A stretch of DNA of 53,005 nucleotides, taken from assembly GCA_902806425.1 (NCBI GenBank), contig CADCWP010000215.1, forward strand, positions 1-53,005, read 5' to 3'. The stretch is from an uncultured Truepera sp. Lineage in GTDB: Bacteria > Deinococcota > Deinococci > Deinococcales > Trueperaceae. Position numbers and translations under genes: made by a program. Below are positions 7,628 to 14,343 of this stretch, piece by piece. The number at the start of each line of letters is the position of its first letter. Position 1 is the first letter of the stretch. A model generated the notes under the pieces. That model was not told the DNA's origin. It saw only the letters and a program-made list of their open reading frames with translations, and did not search any database.

Positions 7628-8539
7628 TTACGACGCCGGTGCCGGACGGCCAAGCGCCTCGAACGCGAGCATAGCCGCCCCTTCGGATGAAAGGTGCGAC
7701 GCGGTCACGCGCTCACCCTCGTACCAGGCCGTGAGCCGAACCTGAGCGTCTTCAAGCACCGCGTACGCGCCCAGCGCCAGCTGACAGCCGCCGTCTAGCA
7801 TCGCCATCAGCCCACGCTCGGCGGCGACGGTTCTGTAGGCAGTCGGGCTGTGCAGGTCGGTCAGAAGCGAGGCTAGTTCATAATCGGCGGCGCGGACCTC
7901 GAGCGCTAGCGCGCCTTGTGCCGGTGCCGGAACAAACAGCACCGGGTCGAGCCAGACGGCCTCCAGGCCGGATAGATCGAGGTCCAAACGTGAGAGCCCC
8001 GCTGCTGCCAGCACAACCGCGTCGTACCCGCCTTCACGCAGCCTGCGGACGCGCGTGGGAACGTTGCCGCGCAGCTCGCGCACGCGCACGTCGGGGCGCA
8101 AGTGCCTGAGCTGCGCCTGCCGCCGCGCCGCGCTCGTACCGACGATGGTACCCACTTTGAGAGGAAGTGGTGAGGCTGCCGGGTCGAACGCTCCCGGACG
8201 CACGAGCAACACGTCGCGCGGGTCTTCTCGTTCGGAGACGGCGGCCAAATCCAGTCCGGCCATACGCACGCTGGGCAGGTCTTTATGCGAATGCACTGCT
8301 ACGTCCGCGCGTCCGTCGGCAACTGCGTCCTGCACCGCTTTGGTAAAAAACCCCTGACCCGGCATCAGCCGAAAAGGGACACCGTCTTGTTGCGTGCGGT
8401 CGCCCTGCGTGTCGATCAAAACCAGCTCGGCGCGTCTGCCGAGCGCCTCCAAACGACCTTTAACCCAGTTCGCCTGCCACAGCGCCAGGTCACTCTTCCG
8501 GGTAGCGATGCGAATAGGCTTATTCACGCGCCCAGTCAC
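7628..8539 (-). CDS. hemC: Hydroxymethylbilane synthase (porphobilinogen deaminase)
   Basis: Polymerises four porphobilinogens to hydroxymethylbilane. The 303-residue protein has the N-terminal IRIATRKSDLALWQANWV signature, the catalytic Asp in HSHKDLPS, and the dipyrromethane-cofactor cysteine in LDGGCQLALGAY. Its start overlaps the hemA 3' end by 20 nt. The internal MTGRVNKPIRIATRKS start agrees with normal family N-termini. Confidence 0.96.
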   Translation of the reverse strand: MTGRVNKPIRIATRKSDLALWQANWVKGRLEALGRRAELVLIDTQGDRTQQDGVPFRLMPGQGFFTKAVQDAVADGRADVAVHSHKDLPSVRMAGLDLAAVSEREDPRDVLLVRPGAFDPAASPLPLKVGTIVGTSAARRQAQLRHLRPDVRVRELRGNVPTRVRRLREGGYDAVVLAAAGLSRLDLDLSGLEAVWLDPVLFVPAPAQGALALEVRAADYELASLLTDLHSPTAYRTVAAERGLMAMLDGGCQLALGAYAVLEDAQVRLTAWYEGERVTASHLSSEGAAMLAFEALGRPAPAS

Positions 8540-9770
8540 GTGGTCTGTCAGGCTCGAGCCGCCCCGCTCCAGCTGCTGCGTCGCCCGATCTTATTTCACT
8601 TAAACCCGCCTCACCGAGAAGCGTCTCGCCCAAAAACGTTTCGGCCGCCCCCAAACCGTAGCTGCGGGCAACGGCGCGTAGGCCCTGCACCGGCACGCGG
8701 GCAAAGCGGTGTGCGAGCCGTTCGGCCTCTCCCGCCGACATATCCGGGAGTGTTCTCCGAACCGTGTCGAGGTAGTGCTGCCGGAGTTTGGTGATGGACG
8801 GACCGAGCTGGCGTTCGGTCCACCCTTCAAGGGCCGAGTCGAGTTCCCGCTGCATCAGCGCTTCGGCCTCAGCAAGGCGTCCGTACAGGGTTTCACGACG
8901 CATTTTGCCCGCATCTTGAAGGGTGTCGACGTCGAGCACGCGGAGGTTGGGAAGCTCCAGGACTTCGCTGTGAACGTTGCGCGGAAGACCCAAGTCGACG
9001 ATGAGTTTAAGGTCGGGGAGAAGCTGTACGAGCGTCCGGTCGACTATGCCGCGCACCGGCGTCGCGCACACGAGCGCGTCAACGGGTGGGGGTGCGGCTA
9101 AAAAAGCTTCGAGGGAGGAGCTTTTCGCCCCCAAGTGCTTGGCGAGCTGTCGCGCCCGCTCTACGCTGCGGTTGACGACGATCAGCTCCACGCCTGCCTG
9201 AGCGGAGAGCGACTTGGCTGCCAGCGCGCCCATCTCGCCCGCGCCGAGGACCGCGACCGTGCCGCCGTGGGGCAGCACGCGCTCCAGCTCGGGGCGTGCG
9301 AGGCTGAAAAGCGAGGTGTTCAGCGGTGCTAAAGGGACCTCTCGGCGCACCTTCTTGGCAATCTTGAGGGCTGTTTGAAAGGCGAAGTGCGTGGTCGGTC
9401 CGACGCTGCCTGCGGCCTGCGCGGCGGCGAACGCGCCGCGCACCTGCGCCATGATCTGATCTTCGCCAGGGTTAAGTGAGTCGAGCGAGGTGGCGATGCG
9501 GGTAAGCTGTTCAAGTGCGCCGTCACCCCCATAAGCGTAGGGGCGAAAGGGTACGTTCGCCGCCAACGCCTCACGCGCCCCAAGCGCGTCCATTCCCTTA
9601 GGCAGCGCAACCACCAAGTCGCAGCGGTTGCAGGTGATGATCGGCACCCACTCGGAAAACCCTGCCCGCCGAGGGGCCTCGTCAGCTAAGCTAAAGGTGC
9701 TCTGCCACGCCTCGAGCGCCGCTGCGCCGCCGCGTTTATGAGAAACACCGATTAAAGCGAGTTGTTCCAC
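8520..9770 (-). CDS. hemA: Glutamyl-tRNA reductase
   Basis: Commits glutamate to tetrapyrrole synthesis by reducing glutamyl-tRNA to glutamate-1-semialdehyde. The 416-residue protein has the catalytic cysteine in IITCNRCDLVV, the SLNPGEDQIMAQVRGAF block, and the NADPH-binding AVLGAGEMGALAAKSL motif. It is the first gene of the heme cluster. The GTG start is 5 nt after TATGCT with no Shine-Dalgarno, so its mRNA is probably leaderless. hemL, needed for the next step, is not in the window. Confidence 0.95.
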   Translation of the reverse strand: MEQLALIGVSHKRGGAAALEAWQSTFSLADEAPRRAGFSEWVPIITCNRCDLVVALPKGMDALGAREALAANVPFRPYAYGGDGALEQLTRIATSLDSLNPGEDQIMAQVRGAFAAAQAAGSVGPTTHFAFQTALKIAKKVRREVPLAPLNTSLFSLARPELERVLPHGGTVAVLGAGEMGALAAKSLSAQAGVELIVVNRSVERARQLAKHLGAKSSSLEAFLAAPPPVDALVCATPVRGIVDRTLVQLLPDLKLIVDLGLPRNVHSEVLELPNLRVLDVDTLQDAGKMRRETLYGRLAEAEALMQRELDSALEGWTERQLGPSITKLRQHYLDTVRRTLPDMSAGEAERLAHRFARVPVQGLRAVARSYGLGAAETFLGETLLGEAGLSEIRSGDAAAGAGRLEPDRPRDWARE

Positions 9771-9775
9771 ACCCC

Positions 9776-9781
9776 AGCATA
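9776..9781 (-). promoter_or_regulatory. -10 box of leaderless hemA
   Basis: TATGCT is followed by GGGGT and the GTG start of hemA. The -35 position (about 9799-9804) is covered by a direct repeat and not by a recognisable TTGACA, as is common in activator-dependent promoters. Confidence 0.5.
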
Positions 9782-9798
9782 ATCGGAATGATTACGAC

Positions 9799-9818
9799 GA
9801 AGTGTCACGGAAGTGTCA
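9799..9818 (-). promoter_or_regulatory. 11-bp-phased direct repeats at hemA promoter
   Basis: The nonamer GAAGTGTCA (plus-strand reading) occurs at 9799-9807 and again at 9810-9818, exactly one helical turn apart. The proximal copy covers the -35 position of the hemA promoter. Tandem TGTCA half-sites at 11-bp spacing resemble binding sites of PhoB/OmpR-family regulators. The regulator encoded in this cluster is the obvious candidate, by inference only. Confidence 0.45.
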
Positions 9819-9873
9819 TAAAAGCTCGTGGCGCATAGGTGTAGTGGAGAGATGAATACGTTAGAAAGGCCCT

Positions 9874-10176
9874 CTAAAGCTCGCTCTCGCCGCGGATGTC
9901 GGGCATCACCTCGGCCGCGCCCGACGGGTTGGCGACGGCGTGCCGGACTCTGGCCCACGCTTCTTTAAGAGCGTGCTCACCCGGCCCCAGCGCCGCTTCG
10001 GAAGCGTCGGCGTAGGTGCCGACCTCCTCGGCTTTGGCTTTAAGGATGTCGTTGAGGACGCGGTGTAGGGCGTTGCGGACACCGAGCCCCTCGCGCAACA
10101 GGTCTTGAAGCTCGAGCACCCTCGAGACGAGTTCATCGTGCGTCATCGCCTCGAGGTCTTCTCTGGTGCGCTGCAT
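9874..10176 (-). CDS. Conserved-looking hypothetical protein, 100 aa
   Basis: Small acidic, mostly helical protein beginning MQRTREDLEAMTHDELVSRVLELQDLLREG. The ORF track starts at 10209, but an AAGGAGG Shine-Dalgarno six bases before the ATG at 10176 fixes the start. Leucine spacing in the first 40 residues suggests a short coiled coil. No membrane segment, cysteine motif or known domain is seen. It lies divergent from hisA and upstream of hemA on the same strand, with a 103-nt gap that holds the hemA promoter. Confidence 0.7.
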   Translation of the reverse strand: MQRTREDLEAMTHDELVSRVLELQDLLREGLGVRNALHRVLNDILKAKAEEVGTYADASEAALGPGEHALKEAWARVRHAVANPSGAAEVMPDIRGESEL

Positions 10177-10262
10177 TACGGGCCTCCTTACGCTAGCCTG
10201 ACACGTCACCGCACCCGATGTAAACCGTTTGTCGTGGACGGTTTACAGGTCAATCTACGGGG

Positions 10263-10451
10263 TCAGAACAGATAACGCGCGACCAAAATGCCGACGATTA
10301 GAGCAAGAAGTAAGCTGATCAGCAAAATCGTGTTTCTACCCCTTGCTCCCGAACGGCCATATACCTTGTCCGCGCCGTCTTGTACAGAGACGTTGCTCTC
10401 TACACCCGGTTTTGAAACGGGTTTGTCCTGAACTTGTTCGGGGTTCGCCAC
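10263..10451 (-). CDS. Small single-pass membrane protein, 62 aa
   Basis: A short, hydrophilic N-terminal half (about 38 residues) is followed by one membrane segment (TILLISLLLALIVGILVARYLF) at the very C-terminus, a tail-anchored layout. The GTG start has a good GGAGG Shine-Dalgarno five bases upstream, which supports it as real despite its size. Function unknown. Confidence 0.6.
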   Translation of the reverse strand: MANPEQVQDKPVSKPGVESNVSVQDGADKVYGRSGARGRNTILLISLLLALIVGILVARYLF

Positions 10452-10799
10452 AGTAGCCTCCGGTAATAAGTTTAGGGAGGTGTGGGCTCAGCGGTGTGCA
10501 GTCCCGCGCACGTTACCGCCGGGGGAGACTGCGTGAACGGTCCATAGCTGCCTCAACACGTCGTGGGTCAGTTTGGGATGGTAGCCCAGCCTGCGGTGGC
10601 TGCCCTAACCGTACTCACCCGAAGGTAGAGCTGGAAGCGCTGCTTGGTCTTACTTTGACAAAAACGCCTCGCTCGCGCACAGGTGAAGCGCTTGGAAGCC
10701 TCCAAAAAGTACGAGCCTAGGCGTCTCAGGGGCGTCCCAAAGTAGGCGCGTGCAGCAGCTATACTCAGCCTATGATTAAAGCTCCGGGGTTGAGGCGTT
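10452..10799. other. Intergenic region before hisA
   Basis: No convincing long gene. The 74-codon plus-strand ORF at 10496-10720 is Arg-rich, has no ribosome-binding site and looks like chance. The region ends with the hisA promoter and an 11-codon leader ORF. An imperfect hairpin (GGTAGCC...GGCTGCC) lies near 10580-10605, of no known class. Confidence 0.4.
10760..10765 (+). promoter_or_regulatory. -10 box upstream of hisA
   Basis: TATACT, followed after 6 nt by an ATG that opens an 11-codon ORF. The predicted transcription start is this ATG, 28 nt before hisA. Confidence 0.55.
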
Positions 10800-10807
10800 A
10801 TGTTTGA
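10772..10807 (+). CDS. Possible leaderless leader peptide overlapping hisA start
   Basis: An 11-codon frame (MIKAPGLRRYV) begins at the predicted transcription start and ends at a TGA that lies 8 nt inside hisA, overlapping its ATG. This would let ribosomes loaded at the 5' end terminate on the hisA start. It contains no histidine run, so classical attenuation is unlikely. It may be chance. Confidence 0.3.
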   Translation: MIKAPGLRRYV

Positions 10808-11501
10808 GGTGGTTCCAGCAGTCGATATTCAGCGGGGACGGGCTGTGCGGCTCGTTGAGGGACGGACAGAGGACGAGACGGTGTATTTTGACGATCCCTT
10901 AGAGGCAGCTCAAAAGTGGGCCGGGTTGGGCGCGTCGTGGTTGCATCTAGTCGACCTGGACGCGGCCTTCGGACATGGAGACAACCGTGAGGTCATCGCT
11001 AAGCTGGCCGCCGCGCTGCCGTGCAAGCTCGAGGTTGGCGGCGGCATCCGCGATTTGGGGGCCGCCGAGCGCCTTTTAGACACTGTCGAGCGCGTCATCA
11101 TCGGTACCGCCGCCATCACCGAACCTGGGTTACTAGACGCCCTGCTCTCACGCTACGAAGCGCACCGCATCGCCGTCTCTATCGACGCGCGGGACGGTCT
11201 GGTGGCGGTACGCGGCTGGACCGAGACGAGCGCCGTCGCCGCGCGTGACCTGGCAAAGCGCGTTTCCGAGCAGGGCGTGACGCACATTATCTATACCGAC
11301 ATCGCCCGCGACGGCACGCTCTTAGGTGTCGACCCGGAGCCGGTCAGCTTGATGCGCTCGGCGTGTCCGCACACCTTGGTCGCGGGCGGCGGGGTGGCGA
11401 GCGACTATGACCTGGAGCTTTACGAAAGTCTGGGGCTGGACGGCGCGATTGTCGGCAAGGCGCTTTACGAAGGGCGGATTCAGTATCCCCGAACTGCCTG
11501 A
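10800..11501 (+). CDS. hisA: ProFAR isomerase, histidine biosynthesis
   Basis: Isomerises the ProFAR intermediate to PRFAR in histidine synthesis. The 233-residue half-barrel protein has the first catalytic Asp in VPAVDIQRGRAVRL, the second in VSIDARDGLV, phosphate-binding glycines (EVGGGIRD, VAGGGVAS) and the TDIARDGTLLG loop. No other his gene is adjacent. It overlaps the start of mutM by 17 nt. A GAGG Shine-Dalgarno precedes the ATG in the short leader. Confidence 0.93.
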   Translation: MFEVVPAVDIQRGRAVRLVEGRTEDETVYFDDPLEAAQKWAGLGASWLHLVDLDAAFGHGDNREVIAKLAAALPCKLEVGGGIRDLGAAERLLDTVERVIIGTAAITEPGLLDALLSRYEAHRIAVSIDARDGLVAVRGWTETSAVAARDLAKRVSEQGVTHIIYTDIARDGTLLGVDPEPVSLMRSACPHTLVAGGGVASDYDLELYESLGLDGAIVGKALYEGRIQYPRTA

Positions 11502-12327
11502 AGTTGAGACCGTCCGGCGGGAGCTTTCGCCGTGGCTAACGGACCGCATCATTATGCAAGCCGACCTTATAGAGGCGGTGCCGGGTCCCAAGTACGCCGG
11601 GCTCGAGCGGGCGAGTGGGCAGCACATCCTGGAGGTCAAGCGCCGAGGCAAATTTCTGATCCTGCCGCTTTCGGGGGGTGATGACCTAATTATCCATCTG
11701 GGCATGACCGGCATCCTCAGCCCGGAACCCCCGCCTAAACACGTGAGGGTAAGGCTCGAGCTGGACCCCGGCCTGAGCCCGACACTGTATTTCCAGGACG
11801 CGCGCCGCTTTGGGCGCTTTCTGGTAGTGCCGTCCGGGTTGTACGACAGCTTGCCGACCCTGCACGCCATGGGACCGGAGCCGCTCGAGGCGGGGTTCAC
11901 CGCGGCAGCTTTTTACAGGGCGCTGCAAGCCTCGGCGGTGCCCATCAAGCCCTATCTGCTCAGCCAGCGGCCCGTCTCGGGCGTCGGCAACATCTACGCC
12001 GACGAGGTGCTCTGGCACGCGCGCGTCCATCCACTGACGCCTTCTAAAGCCGTGTCTAAAGCTAAGGCCTACGCGCTAGCCGAAGCCATCCGTGCGGTGC
12101 TGGCCGCGAGCCTCGAGTTTCGGGGCACGACGCTTCAGGACTACCGCACCGTGGGCGGCGAGGTGGGCGGTTACTTGGCGCAGCTTCAGGTCTACGGCCA
12201 GCCGGACGCACCCTGCCCACGCTGCGGGCGGCCTATCACCAAAACGGTCGTAGGAGGGCGCGGCACACATTTTTGCCCACGCTGTCAGAAACGTCCTGCG
12301 GTGCCCCTGGCGTCGGCGAGTCTGTAG
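11485..12327 (+). CDS. mutM: Formamidopyrimidine-DNA glycosylase, atypical start
   Basis: Removes oxidised purines such as 8-oxoguanine and cuts the abasic site. The catalytic residue is the N-terminal proline (PELPEVETVRREL), so the start codon must come directly before it. Here that codon is ATC, not ATG/GTG/TTG, and the nearest in-frame upstream TTG would bury the proline. Other features are normal: the KRRGKFLIL and HLGMTG motifs, the DEVLWHARVHPL block, and a C-terminal zinc finger (CPRCGRP...CPRCQK). The length is about 280 residues. It overlaps hisA by 17 nt. Either AUC initiation, a mutated start or a sequence error is possible. The coding assignment itself is secure. Confidence 0.9.
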   Translation: MPELPEVETVRRELSPWLTDRIIMQADLIEAVPGPKYAGLERASGQHILEVKRRGKFLILPLSGGDDLIIHLGMTGILSPEPPPKHVRVRLELDPGLSPTLYFQDARRFGRFLVVPSGLYDSLPTLHAMGPEPLEAGFTAAAFYRALQASAVPIKPYLLSQRPVSGVGNIYADEVLWHARVHPLTPSKAVSKAKAYALAEAIRAVLAASLEFRGTTLQDYRTVGGEVGGYLAQLQVYGQPDAPCPRCGRPITKTVVGGRGTHFCPRCQKRPAVPLASASL

Positions 12328-12371
12328 GGGAGGGTGTACAGCTCCGTTTTGACCTACTCTATGCTGAGGTC

Positions 12372-12755
12372 ATGCCCCACCGAACCGACGTCCAGATGCG
12401 CTTTTCCGACACGGACGCCCAGGGTCACCTCAACAACAGCGCCTACGTGGTCTACGCCGAACTCGCTCGCGCTGACCTCTTAGACGCCGTGCGCGGTGAG
12501 GATACCTACTTGCTCCTCGCCAAATTGGCGCTGGAGTTCAAAAGCCAGGTTCGCTTCGGGCAGCGCGTTTGGGTGAATACTACCGTCACCGAGGTTGGTG
12601 AGAGCAGCGTAAACCTCTTTCAAGAGGTCTACGCCGATGATGAGGTCGTGGCGAGCCTTACCTCAACCGTGGTTTTTTTCGACCCTCAAGCACAGGAGGC
12701 CAAGCCTGTGCCGCCCGAAGCGCGCGGAAAGCTCGAGGCTGACCGGCCACTCTAG
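12372..12755 (+). CDS. 4HBT-type acyl-CoA thioesterase (copy 1)
   Basis: Hotdog-fold thioesterase of the YbgC/FadM type, expected to hydrolyse acyl-CoA in the cytoplasm. The QMRFSDTDAQGHLNNSAYVVYAE segment carries the family's conserved Asp and the GHLNN motif. The ORF track extends to 12273, overlapping mutM, but MPHRTDVQMRFSD at 12372 with GAGGT just upstream is the natural N-terminus. That makes 127 residues. The substrate is unknown. A paralogue follows directly. Confidence 0.82.
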   Translation: MPHRTDVQMRFSDTDAQGHLNNSAYVVYAELARADLLDAVRGEDTYLLLAKLALEFKSQVRFGQRVWVNTTVTEVGESSVNLFQEVYADDEVVASLTSTVVFFDPQAQEAKPVPPEARGKLEADRPL

Positions 12756-12795
12756 ACTGAACCCGCTTAACGTCAAACTTTACTGTCCGGCACGG

Positions 12796-12801
12796 TAAGC
12801 T
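12796..12801 (+). promoter_or_regulatory. -10 box of leaderless second thioesterase
   Basis: TAAGCT is followed by GGGTT and the ATG at 12807. There is no Shine-Dalgarno. Confidence 0.4.
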
Positions 12802-12806
12802 GGGTT

Positions 12807-13226
12807 ATGTCACCCGATGTAGTTTCAGCGTCCCAAACTCGCGTCTATCGCACCGAGATTCAGCTGCGGTTTAACGATACCGACGCGCTCGGACATCTCA
12901 ACAACACCGCCTACGCGCTCTACGCCGAGCAGGGCCGCGTGGACTTTTTGGATGGGTTCCGGGCTCAAGGAGTCTATCTCATCTTGGCGCACCTCTCGCT
13001 CGATTTCCTCAAACAGGTTCGGTTTCGGGACACGGTGTACGTCCTGACCCGCGTCGCCAAACTTGGCCGTACGAGCGTAACTCTGGAGCAAGAGATATAT
13101 GGAAGCGGCGAGATCGCGGCGCGGGCGCGTTCGGTCGTCGTGATGTTCGACTACCAGGCGCAGAAACCCGTTCCCATCACGGACGCGGTACGGGAGAAGC
13201 TGACGCCTTACCACAAGCCCTCCTAG
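12807..13226 (+). CDS. 4HBT-type acyl-CoA thioesterase (copy 2)
   Basis: Paralogue of the preceding gene, 139 residues, with the same catalytic block (QLRFNDTDALGHLNNTAYALYAEQGRVDFLD) and the same order of strands to the C-terminus. The pair clearly arose by tandem duplication but has diverged over most of its length, so different acyl chains are plausible. It appears to have its own leaderless promoter, and it overlaps the convergent cyclo-ligase gene by 4 nt at the stop. Confidence 0.85.
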   Translation: MSPDVVSASQTRVYRTEIQLRFNDTDALGHLNNTAYALYAEQGRVDFLDGFRAQGVYLILAHLSLDFLKQVRFRDTVYVLTRVAKLGRTSVTLEQEIYGSGEIAARARSVVVMFDYQAQKPVPITDAVREKLTPYHKPS

Positions 13227-13762
13227 CCGGTCCTAAAGACGCCGGTTTCGCTTAGCAGGTGTGTCATAGGTACGTCGTGCGCTCTAGTCGGTAGGGTCGG
13301 GACGATGAGCTGCGACGGTGTGACGCCGACGATAGAGACACCCTTCTGAACGCTGCCCAGCAGCCGGTCGTAAAAACCCTTGCCGTAGCCTAGACGAGTG
13401 CCGGAGGGGTCGAACGCCAAGCCTGGTATAAGGAGTAGCTCGAGCTTCCGCACCTCTACCTCCGGACTCTCCTGGTGCGCTTGCCAAAAGCCGTAGGGGT
13501 GACGCTCGAGCCCCTCTGAAAGTGCGTGGACGCTGAGCGTGCCGTCGTCACGCGTCCGGGTGATGTAAAACCGCTTTCCTTGAAGCCCCGACAGGTTGAG
13601 TTCGCTGCCGAAGGCTAGATAGTTCAGGACGTGCTCAGCCTGCCGGTACGGGGGCCAAAGCTCGAGCTGCGCCACAACGTCCCTACTCAAAGCCGGGATG
13701 TCCAGCCGCGCCCGTGTTTCTTTAGCCCAGCCGCGCCACTCGCTTTTGCTCCAGCCCGCCAC
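13223..13762 (-). CDS. 5-formyltetrahydrofolate cyclo-ligase
   Basis: Converts 5-formyl-THF to 5,10-methenyl-THF with ATP, recycling an inhibitory folate. The 179-residue protein carries the family signature GTRLGYGKGFYDRLL and the preceding LLLIPGLAFDP segment. The N-terminal basic helix is short, and the usual R/K-rich phosphate contacts are partly replaced. The GTG start lies 6 nt after a TAAACT box, so it is probably leaderless. Confidence 0.9.
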   Translation of the reverse strand: MAGWSKSEWRGWAKETRARLDIPALSRDVVAQLELWPPYRQAEHVLNYLAFGSELNLSGLQGKRFYITRTRDDGTLSVHALSEGLERHPYGFWQAHQESPEVEVRKLELLLIPGLAFDPSGTRLGYGKGFYDRLLGSVQKGVSIVGVTPSQLIVPTLPTRAHDVPMTHLLSETGVFRTG

Positions 13763-13768
13763 CTTTTG

Positions 13769-13774
13769 AGTTTA
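13769..13774 (-). promoter_or_regulatory. -10 box of leaderless cyclo-ligase gene
   Basis: TAAACT is followed by CAAAAG and the GTG start at 13762. The AAGG overlaps the start too closely to act as a Shine-Dalgarno. Confidence 0.45.
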
Positions 13775-13816
13775 CGTCCGTGTCCTCTACCCAACAGCGC
13801 CGTAGCGCGCGTGCAG

Positions 13817-13822
13817 CATACT
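13817..13822 (+). promoter_or_regulatory. -10 box of leaderless osmC-like gene
   Basis: CATACT is followed by seven bases and the ATG at 13830. No Shine-Dalgarno is visible. Confidence 0.4.
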
Positions 13823-13829
13823 TAAACAT

Positions 13830-14255
13830 ATGACGACCAAAACGACCACTGTGCATCACCTCGTAGACAAACGCTTCGTCGGCGTTACCCCCGACGGGCA
13901 GCGCGTCATGATCGACGGCGAGGCCGAGGCGAAAACCGGTCCCAACCCGATGGAACTGCTTTTAAACGCACTCGGCGCTTGTGCGGCTTTCGACGTTGTA
14001 GAGATGCTTAAAAAGCGTCGTTTAGACGTGCAGGGCTACCGTATCGAACTCTCCGGCGAGCGGCCCGACGCCGTGCCCGCGCCCTATACGCATATTCACG
14101 CCAGACACGTCTTTGACGTGCCGGGGCTTGACGAAAAGACGGCGACGCGCTTTGTAGATCTCGCTATGAATAAGTACTGCTCGGTAGCGAGTAGCTTAAA
14201 AGCCGAGATCAGCTTCGAGGTGGCCCTCGAGGTGCCTGCGCCGCAGAACGTTTGA
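13830..14255 (+). CDS. OsmC/Ohr-family thiol peroxidase-like protein
   Basis: A 141-residue OsmC-fold protein. Both redox cysteines are present, one in NALGACAAFDVVEML and one in MNKYCSVASSL, so it can reduce organic hydroperoxides through a Cys pair. The overall pattern (FVGVTPDGQRVMIDGEAEAKTGPNPMELLL) is closer to the OsmC/YhfA branch than to Ohr. The natural reductant is unknown. It stands alone, upstream of ppk. Confidence 0.85.
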   Translation: MTTKTTTVHHLVDKRFVGVTPDGQRVMIDGEAEAKTGPNPMELLLNALGACAAFDVVEMLKKRRLDVQGYRIELSGERPDAVPAPYTHIHARHVFDVPGLDEKTATRFVDLAMNKYCSVASSLKAEISFEVALEVPAPQNV

Positions 14256-14331
14256 CTTTAAGGACCCTCTGATGTTGGTTTAAGTCGCCGAGCAACGCGC
14301 GTGAGACCGGCACCTTCGTTTGGGGATTTGC

Positions 14332-14337
14332 TAGGCT
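14332..14337 (+). promoter_or_regulatory. -10 box of leaderless ppk
   Basis: TAGGCT is followed by TAGGGT and the ppk ATG at 14344. There is no Shine-Dalgarno. Confidence 0.4.
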
Positions 14338-14343
14338 TAGGGT

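Noticed and set aside
10496-10720. 74-codon plus-strand ORF before hisA
   Set aside because: Arg-rich, no ribosome site or promoter at its start, and no family.
11407-11484. N-terminal extension of mutM from the ATG at 11407
   Set aside because: It adds 26 residues read out of frame from hisA before the catalytic proline, which must be N-terminal.
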